From the NCBI GenBank assembly GCA_035288145.1, contig DATEAX010000001.1, positions 1 to 5,918 on the forward strand: a DNA stretch of 5,918 nucleotides, in the 5' to 3' direction. Source of the DNA: DATEAX01 sp035288145. GTDB taxonomy: Bacteria; Patescibacteriota; UBA1384; UBA12157; JAENIV01. The notes below the pieces were generated by a model. It did no database searches and had not been told where the DNA came from. It worked only from the letters and a program-made list of their open reading frames with translations. Of this stretch, positions 1 to 3,354 are shown one piece after another; within the stretch, counting starts at the first letter, position 1, and each line of letters starts with the position of its first letter. A program made the translations under genes and the position numbers.

Positions 1-102
1 GATCTTGTCCGCCAATCCCACGCCGCCCGCCAAAAATCCAAAGAACTTTTAGAGGAAGCAAAAAGAAAAGTCGAAGAAATGATCGAGAAAGGGGATATGT
101 GA
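1..102 (+). CDS. hsdS: Type I restriction-modification specificity subunit HsdS, C-terminal end (5' partial)
   Basis: The frame is open from base 1 and gives 33 residues, then TGA followed directly by an in-frame TAG. The peptide is a single charged helix (…RQKSKELLEEAKRKVEEMIEKGD…), which matches the characteristic closing helix of HsdS proteins. In that family this is the end of the distal conserved region, whose long coiled coil spaces the two target-recognition domains and contacts the methylase subunits. HsdS reads the DNA target for the HsdMS methylase and the HsdRMS nuclease in the cytoplasm. The target-recognition domains, and any hsdM/hsdR genes, would lie upstream of the window, so specificity and intactness cannot be judged. 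Other coiled-coil proteins could end similarly, but the phrase is very typical of HsdS. Confidence 0.82.
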   Translation, partial: DLVRQSHAARQKSKELLEEAKRKVEEMIEKGDM

Positions 103-191
103 TAGTAAAAATAAAGAAAATGCCATTAAGGGAGATTTGGGAATACGAAGCAAAATCTTTCACGATTTGGTTTTCAGAACATACTTTTTAA
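99..191 (+). pseudogene. Truncated N-terminal remnant resembling DUF4268-type (PD-(D/E)XK-like) protein
   Basis: A 30-codon frame begins with GTG at 99, overlapping the hsdS stop (GTG/TGA), with a purine-rich AAAGGGG four bases upstream; an in-frame ATG also lies at 120. The peptide contains …MPLREIWEYEAKSFTIWFSE… and then ends at TAA 189. This resembles my recollection of the opening motif of DUF4268-containing proteins ('(P/D)LRE(I/V)W…EA.(D/S)FT.WL'), which often sit beside restriction-modification genes and have a nuclease-like fold. Those proteins run to hundreds of residues, whereas here the similarity stops after about 20. Neither of the other two frames continues it downstream, so a deletion or rearrangement fits better than a point frameshift. 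A genuine 30-residue peptide cannot be excluded. The overlap suggests it was translationally coupled to hsdS. Confidence 0.5.
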
Positions 192-237
192 AAATCGCTA
201 ACTTCATCTTTTAATTACGCCGTCAGAGTTTCGGTAT

Positions 238-286
238 AAAAAAAGCCGTCCGAATGCCTATACTTTCTGGCAGTTTCTCGGACGGC
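238..286 (-). terminator. Intrinsic terminator of the sigma factor gene
   Basis: A perfect 9-bp inverted repeat, GCCGTCCGA (245-253) and TCGGACGGC (278-286), has an inner TGCC/GGCA pairing (255-258 with 269-272). Read on the minus strand it is followed by seven T residues (complement of A 238-244). It starts 2 nt after the TGA of the sigma gene. On the plus strand the hairpin is not followed by a T tract, so it should act only on minus-strand transcription; no separate terminator for the hsdS transcript is visible. Confidence 0.9.
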
Positions 287-288
287 GG

Positions 289-1188
289 TCAGGTGAAAAG
301 CTCTCTAATCTTGTCTTGATGGCGGAGGCGAAGTTTGGCGAGGGCTTTTTTTTCGAGTTGACGTATTCGCTCTCGGGTAAGATGCAGATGCCGTCCGACT
401 TGCTCGAGCGTTTGCGCCTTGCCATCGACAAATCCCAAGCGGAGCTTGAGGATTTCTTGCTCCCGCGGCGGCAATTTGCCGATGACATCTAGGGCCTTCC
501 GGCGACGATCACTGGCAATCGCTTGCACTTCAGGATCATCCGCATCCTCGTCGGCAATTACATTTTCGAGATTGCTCGAGGGATCCTCGGTGGCGGGCAT
601 CTCCATTGAAAGGGGCTCGGGAAGGTATCTTAGCATTATCGCCACATCCTCCGGGAGCATACCAGTTTTCTTGGCAATATCCTCGGCCGTGGGTTCTTTT
701 GCCAACTCCTGTCTAAGCCGGTCAATGGTTTTTATCAGGCGGATGAGCCGGTCATGCAGATGAACCGGCTGGCGAATGGTCCGTCCCTGATTGGCGCAGA
801 AACGGCTGACGGCCTGGCGAACCCACCAGAAGGCGTAGGTACTAAACCGACAATTCAGGCGGTGATCAAACCTTTCCGCCGCTTTAATCAGCCCCAAATT
901 ACCTTCCTGAATCAGGTCAAGCAGGGAAATCCCTGGTCGATAGTATTTTTTCGCCGCCATGACCACCAACCGCAGGTTCGACTCGATGAGAATGATTTTC
1001 GCTTCCTCGTCGCCGGCCTCGATGCGTTTGGACAATTCTACCTCTTGCTCTGCACTAAGAAGCGGTCTTTTGCCCACTTCGATGAGCCAGAGACGAATGG
1101 GGTCGAGTTCTTCATGGCCATCGAATTCCCCGTAAATCTCGCCTTCCTCGTTGTTAAGGTCGTCGCTAATTCTCTCTTTTATCTTCAT
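289..1188 (-). CDS. RNA polymerase sigma-70 family factor (RpoD/SigA-like, regions 1.2-4)
   Basis: This 299-residue protein directs RNA polymerase core enzyme to promoters. Region 1.2 is at about 28-60 (DPIRLWLIEVGKRPLLS…). Region 2 is at about 63-145, with NLRLVV, LDLIQEGNLGL, RFSTYA and WWVRQAVSR; Q125 and S128 occupy the usual -10 contact positions. Region 3 is at about 146-200. A sigma-finger-like stretch (PLSMEMP…) follows, then region 4 at about 232-299 with the helix-turn-helix TLEQVGRHLHLTRERIRQLE. Acidic region 1.1 is absent and only about 28 residues precede region 1.2, so it is shorter than classical RpoD. It could be a compact primary sigma or a group 2 paralogue; without the genome I cannot tell, so no symbol is given. 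ATG 1188 is preferred over GTG 1197 because GTG lies only 2 nt from GGAGG. It has its own promoter (1228-1256) and terminator. Oddities: F120 in 'YAFWW' where Thr is usual, and C113 and C131 in region 2. Confidence 0.95.
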   Translation of the reverse strand: MKIKERISDDLNNEEGEIYGEFDGHEELDPIRLWLIEVGKRPLLSAEQEVELSKRIEAGDEEAKIILIESNLRLVVMAAKKYYRPGISLLDLIQEGNLGLIKAAERFDHRLNCRFSTYAFWWVRQAVSRFCANQGRTIRQPVHLHDRLIRLIKTIDRLRQELAKEPTAEDIAKKTGMLPEDVAIMLRYLPEPLSMEMPATEDPSSNLENVIADEDADDPEVQAIASDRRRKALDVIGKLPPREQEILKLRLGFVDGKAQTLEQVGRHLHLTRERIRQLEKKALAKLRLRHQDKIRELFT

Positions 1189-1193
1189 CTGTC

Positions 1194-1204
1194 TCACCCC
1201 CTCC
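1194..1204 (-). promoter_or_regulatory. Shine-Dalgarno of the sigma gene; decides its start
   Basis: On the minus strand the leader reads GGAGGGGGTGA, then GACAG, then ATG 1188. The GTG inside this run (1197-1195) opens the same frame but sits 2 nt after GGAGG, too close for initiation. The GGTGA half of the site is 5 nt from the ATG and GGAGG is 11 nt from it, so the ATG is the better start. The GTG start would add only three residues. Confidence 0.65.
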
Positions 1205-1227
1205 AGAGAGATTAGTTACTAGATACA

Positions 1228-1256
1228 ATAATACTCGCTGAATCTTGTAATGTCAA
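1228..1256 (-). promoter_or_regulatory. Sigma-70 promoter of the sigma factor gene
   Basis: On the minus strand there is a perfect -35 box TTGACA (1256-1251), a 17-nt spacer, and the -10 box TATTAT (1233-1228), one mismatch from consensus. Transcription would start near 1221, giving a leader of about 33 nt that contains the ribosome site. The match suggests the gene is expressed by the housekeeping holoenzyme, possibly including its own product. Confidence 0.85.
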
Positions 1257-1307
1257 CCTTCAGGAGTGCATGGGAGGGTATGATGACGCCGGCCGGATAA
1301 CAAGCGT

Positions 1308-2222
1308 TTACCACCATCTGTCTTGGTAATCGATATTCCAGTAGTCTAAATTGAGACTATTTTTTACATAATCGAGGGTTTCTTGGGGAGCGCCCATCTG
1401 TTCTAGGGCGTGGTGTTGCGCCTGGAGACATTCGGCTTCAGCGGCTTCGCCGTTGTAACTCCGATTTTCTTGGTATTGTTTGCTGTGGCAGGCCTCATGG
1501 GGAAAGGTGCCGGCATACCACATAGTTCCTGCCGACCGTGTGGGTTCGCCGGCTTTGTAGCGCGGCGGCGTCTCCCAGACAAACATCCCCGAGCCCTCTT
1601 TGGCGCATTCCAAAACGCCGATAAATTTTAAGGCCGCCTGGTAATGAGCATTCGCTTTTTCTTCGAGGAGGGAAAGAGCGTTCAAGGTTTCTTTGCGGCA
1701 GGTCTCATCGCCTTTGATTTCGATGGGTGCCGCGGAGTTTGAGGAATTATTCAGAGGAAAATAGATAGGATCTTCTTCGGAAGTCGGTGGGGTCAATTCT
1801 TTCTCGGGGCTCATCGAAGGTGAGGGTACGGGAATCCTCTGACTTGGCTTGGGCGTGGGCAAGATTTTAACGTTTAAAGAGAGACCATAATTTATTGTCC
1901 AGATTGTCCCGACGATGCTTATAAGTGTCAAAACCAAAATCAGCGGCTTTAAAAATTTCCCTTTACCTTTCCCCTTCTCATAAACCTTTTGCCACCAAAA
2001 AAGGCCCAAAAAAATCCCGCCAATAATTCCCAGAATCGGCAAAAGATAAATCAGTAATGGAGGCAGAGCGCAAGTTCCGCCGCCTAAGACGGCTGTCCAC
2101 TTAACCGGGAGCTCGTGGCGATTCAGCCAATTTAAATAGACGATTTCAAGCACCGCGTGGCCGATGAAACTCAAAATCAGACCGAGAAAGGCGGTGGCGG
2201 CAAGATAAATGATTTTTTTCAT
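1308..2222 (-). CDS. Membrane-anchored putative zinc metallopeptidase-like protein (HEACH motif)
   Basis: This 304-residue protein has three hydrophobic segments (about 4-30, 54-77 and 91-113). A Lys/Gly-rich loop (80-90, KGKGKGK) marks the cytoplasmic side, so by the positive-inside rule the C-terminal domain should lie outside the cell. A Pro/Ser linker (about 121-148) leads to a domain at about 165-304 with H242-E-A-C-H246, then E262-A-E-C265 and a conserved-looking Q. HExxH followed 16 residues later by Glu fits a gluzincin zinc site; the likely ligands are H242, H246 and E262, with E243 as catalytic base. C175, C206, C245 and C265 in the exported part could form disulfides. The end (…DYWNIDYQDRWW) is aromatic and acidic. 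I know similar domains as uncharacterised proteins, often from CPR bacteria; substrate unknown and activity unproven. Its ATG overlaps the upstream stop (ATGA) and lacks a good Shine-Dalgarno, suggesting coupled translation. Confidence 0.8.
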   Translation of the reverse strand: MKKIIYLAATAFLGLILSFIGHAVLEIVYLNWLNRHELPVKWTAVLGGGTCALPPLLIYLLPILGIIGGIFLGLFWWQKVYEKGKGKGKFLKPLILVLTLISIVGTIWTINYGLSLNVKILPTPKPSQRIPVPSPSMSPEKELTPPTSEEDPIYFPLNNSSNSAAPIEIKGDETCRKETLNALSLLEEKANAHYQAALKFIGVLECAKEGSGMFVWETPPRYKAGEPTRSAGTMWYAGTFPHEACHSKQYQENRSYNGEAAEAECLQAQHHALEQMGAPQETLDYVKNSLNLDYWNIDYQDRWW

Positions 2223-2512
2223 TGTTTTTTACCCGGAAAACGTAAATTCCGCTGCTCGCGTCTTAGACGATAGTCTTTTTTAAAAAATTTTTTAAAAATG
2301 GCGACAAAGTCAATTTTGTCAACAATGATTTCTCCCAAAACCGCAAAGGGAATGGCAATCAAAACGATGATGCCGACAATCCGACCGGTGATTGCCTCGC
2401 CGGTCGTCAGTTTGATGGCAATGATATCTTCAATAATCCCGATAGCAATGCCAAAAATTAGAAATTCGAAAAATAGTTCCAATTTTTTCCATCGGGATGA
2501 ATTATTATCCAT
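2219..2512 (-). CDS. Small two-helix membrane protein of unknown function
   Basis: This 97-residue protein has two hydrophobic helices (about 12-32 and 44-64) joined by a short polar turn (KLTTGEAITGR), and a strongly basic tail (about 74-97, FKKFFKKDYRLRREQR…). The first helix carries an acidic pair (E28-D29, in GIIEDIIAI) inside the hydrophobic run. Both ends are positively charged, so a hairpin with N and C termini in the cytoplasm is most likely. I do not know a function; it resembles small conserved membrane proteins I recall from CPR-type genomes. GGAG at 2526-2523 lies 10 nt before the ATG, supporting this start. The stop overlaps the ATG of the 304-residue protein by 4 nt, so the two are almost certainly co-transcribed and perhaps work together. 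I found no convincing minus-strand promoter between this gene and 2620. Confidence 0.8.
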   Translation of the reverse strand: MDNNSSRWKKLELFFEFLIFGIAIGIIEDIIAIKLTTGEAITGRIVGIIVLIAIPFAVLGEIIVDKIDFVAIFKKFFKKDYRLRREQRNLRFPGKKQ

Positions 2513-2583
2513 GTGTTATTTACTCCAGCATAAAGCATTTTGTCGGAAAAGTGAATATTGATATCTGGGAGCGAAGGGATGCC

Positions 2584-2612
2584 TTGACCTTTCCATAGTT
2601 TTGCGGTATAAT
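2584..2612 (+). promoter_or_regulatory. Sigma-70 promoter of the 199-residue exported protein gene
   Basis: TTGACC (2584-2589), a 17-nt spacer and a perfect TATAAT (2607-2612) form a near-consensus promoter. Transcription should begin near 2619, which rules out the upstream TTG codon at 2615 as a start and leaves a leader of about 30 nt before GTG 2651. Confidence 0.88.
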
Positions 2613-2650
2613 GCTTGCTGGACTGCAAATCCATGAAAGGCGGCTACGCG

Positions 2651-3250
2651 GTGAAAAAAACGGTTCTTCTGTCTTTGTGTTTTTTCGGCATAGCGGCTGT
2701 TTTCTGTGGGACAAGAGCTTTGCGCCGGCCAGAGCCGGATTTAAGCATTCCTCGAACCCTGCCCAAGCGGATCGAAGATTTGTCCTACCGCTACTCTTTC
2801 CGCTACCACGGTCATCAGGTCGAAGTGAGACGCAAGGTCGGGAAGTACAGTTTTGACATCAAGGTAGATGGGAAAGTATACCTTCCTCATCGGGAAGGTA
2901 AAGGCGACTACCGAATTATTTCCGTGGTAAGGCCCGATTTTCAGGCGACTCTCGTCAACTTGGGGGGAATGTTTTGGATTTCAAGCGAGAGAGCCGAGTT
3001 AATGATATATCCTTTTTGGATAGACGCATCAACCGGCAAAGAAAAGAAGATTCGGAGGGGGGAGCGCTGGGTCTATACGGAAATTATGGAACCGACGCCA
3101 AAACCGGATTTCCAAGAAGAAGCCCTTCCCACAATTGTCAAGTTGGCCTTTGTTCGCGAGCAAAAGCGTGATTACCAGTTTGTTCAGCGCTCAAATAAGC
3201 CAGATGACCTGCTTGAGCAGGTTCTTGATAAATTCAAGGAATTGCCGTAA
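2651..3250 (+). CDS. Exported protein of unknown function
   Basis: From GTG 2651 the product is 199 residues. It opens with a signal-like segment: two Lys, then a hydrophobic core (VLLSLCFFGIAAVF, about 4-18), then CGTRALRR. The protein could be cleaved after TRA (about residue 23) or remain anchored; the Cys at 19 lacks a proper lipobox because Phe precedes it, so a lipoprotein is unlikely. The rest is polar and rich in aromatic and basic residues, alternating in a way that suggests a beta-rich fold (about 45-180), and it ends in a short helix (DDLLEQVLDKFKEL). I recognise no family. The frame is also open to TTG 2615 and ATG 2633, but 2615 precedes the transcription start and ATG 2633 has almost no leader. 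GTG 2651 has AAAGG 10 nt upstream and puts the basic residues directly before the hydrophobic core. It is a stand-alone transcription unit with its own promoter and terminator. Confidence 0.8.
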   Translation: MKKTVLLSLCFFGIAAVFCGTRALRRPEPDLSIPRTLPKRIEDLSYRYSFRYHGHQVEVRRKVGKYSFDIKVDGKVYLPHREGKGDYRIISVVRPDFQATLVNLGGMFWISSERAELMIYPFWIDASTGKEKKIRRGERWVYTEIMEPTPKPDFQEEALPTIVKLAFVREQKRDYQFVQRSNKPDDLLEQVLDKFKELP

Positions 3251-3254
3251 GTTG

Positions 3255-3284
3255 TGGCCCGGTGTAAAGCCGGGCCATTTTGTT
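3255..3284 (+). terminator. Intrinsic terminator after the 199-residue protein gene
   Basis: A perfect 8-bp stem, TGGCCCGG (3255-3262) with CCGGGCCA (3270-3277), closes a 7-nt loop and is followed by TTTTGTT. It begins 4 nt after the TAA stop and separates this gene from the large downstream gene, which has its own promoter-like sequence. Confidence 0.88.
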
Positions 3285-3304
3285 ACAGATGAATTCTAAT
3301 AAAT

Positions 3305-3333
3305 TTGATTTCTAAGAGTAAATGCAGTATTTT
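3305..3333 (+). promoter_or_regulatory. Probable sigma-70 promoter of the large surface protein gene
   Basis: TTGATT (3305-3310), a 17-nt spacer and TATTTT (3328-3333) lie between the terminator and the start codon. Each box is two mismatches from consensus, so it is weaker than the other two promoters in the window. Transcription would start near 3340, leaving a very short leader with the ribosome site almost at its 5' end. In this A/T-rich stretch a chance match is possible. Confidence 0.45.
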
Positions 3334-3338
3334 TAAAC

Positions 3339-3346
3339 AAAGGAGG
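3339..3346 (+). promoter_or_regulatory. Strong Shine-Dalgarno of the large surface protein gene
   Basis: AAAGGAGG lies 8 nt before ATG 3355. It is the best ribosome site in the window and fixes the start of the long open frame. Confidence 0.9.
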
Positions 3347-3354
3347 CGGCGGGG

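Noticed and set aside
754..1215. 153-codon plus-strand frame across the sigma gene
   Set aside because: It lies antisense to the unmistakable sigma-70 reading frame, has no family resemblance and no ribosome site; a shadow.
1289..1296. CCGGCCGG palindrome after the HEACH gene
   Set aside because: It has no loop and no T tract on either strand, so it is not a terminator; an 8-bp palindrome alone is expected by chance.
2513..2620. Possible minus-strand promoter for the 97-residue protein
   Set aside because: TTTATG, TATCAA and the reverse of the plus-strand TATAAT were tried as -10 boxes; none has an acceptable -35 at 16-18 nt.
2520..2714. 64-codon minus-strand frame in the divergent intergenic region
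   Set aside because: It covers the plus-strand promoter and signal peptide of the 199-residue gene, has no ribosome site and low-complexity, improbable composition.
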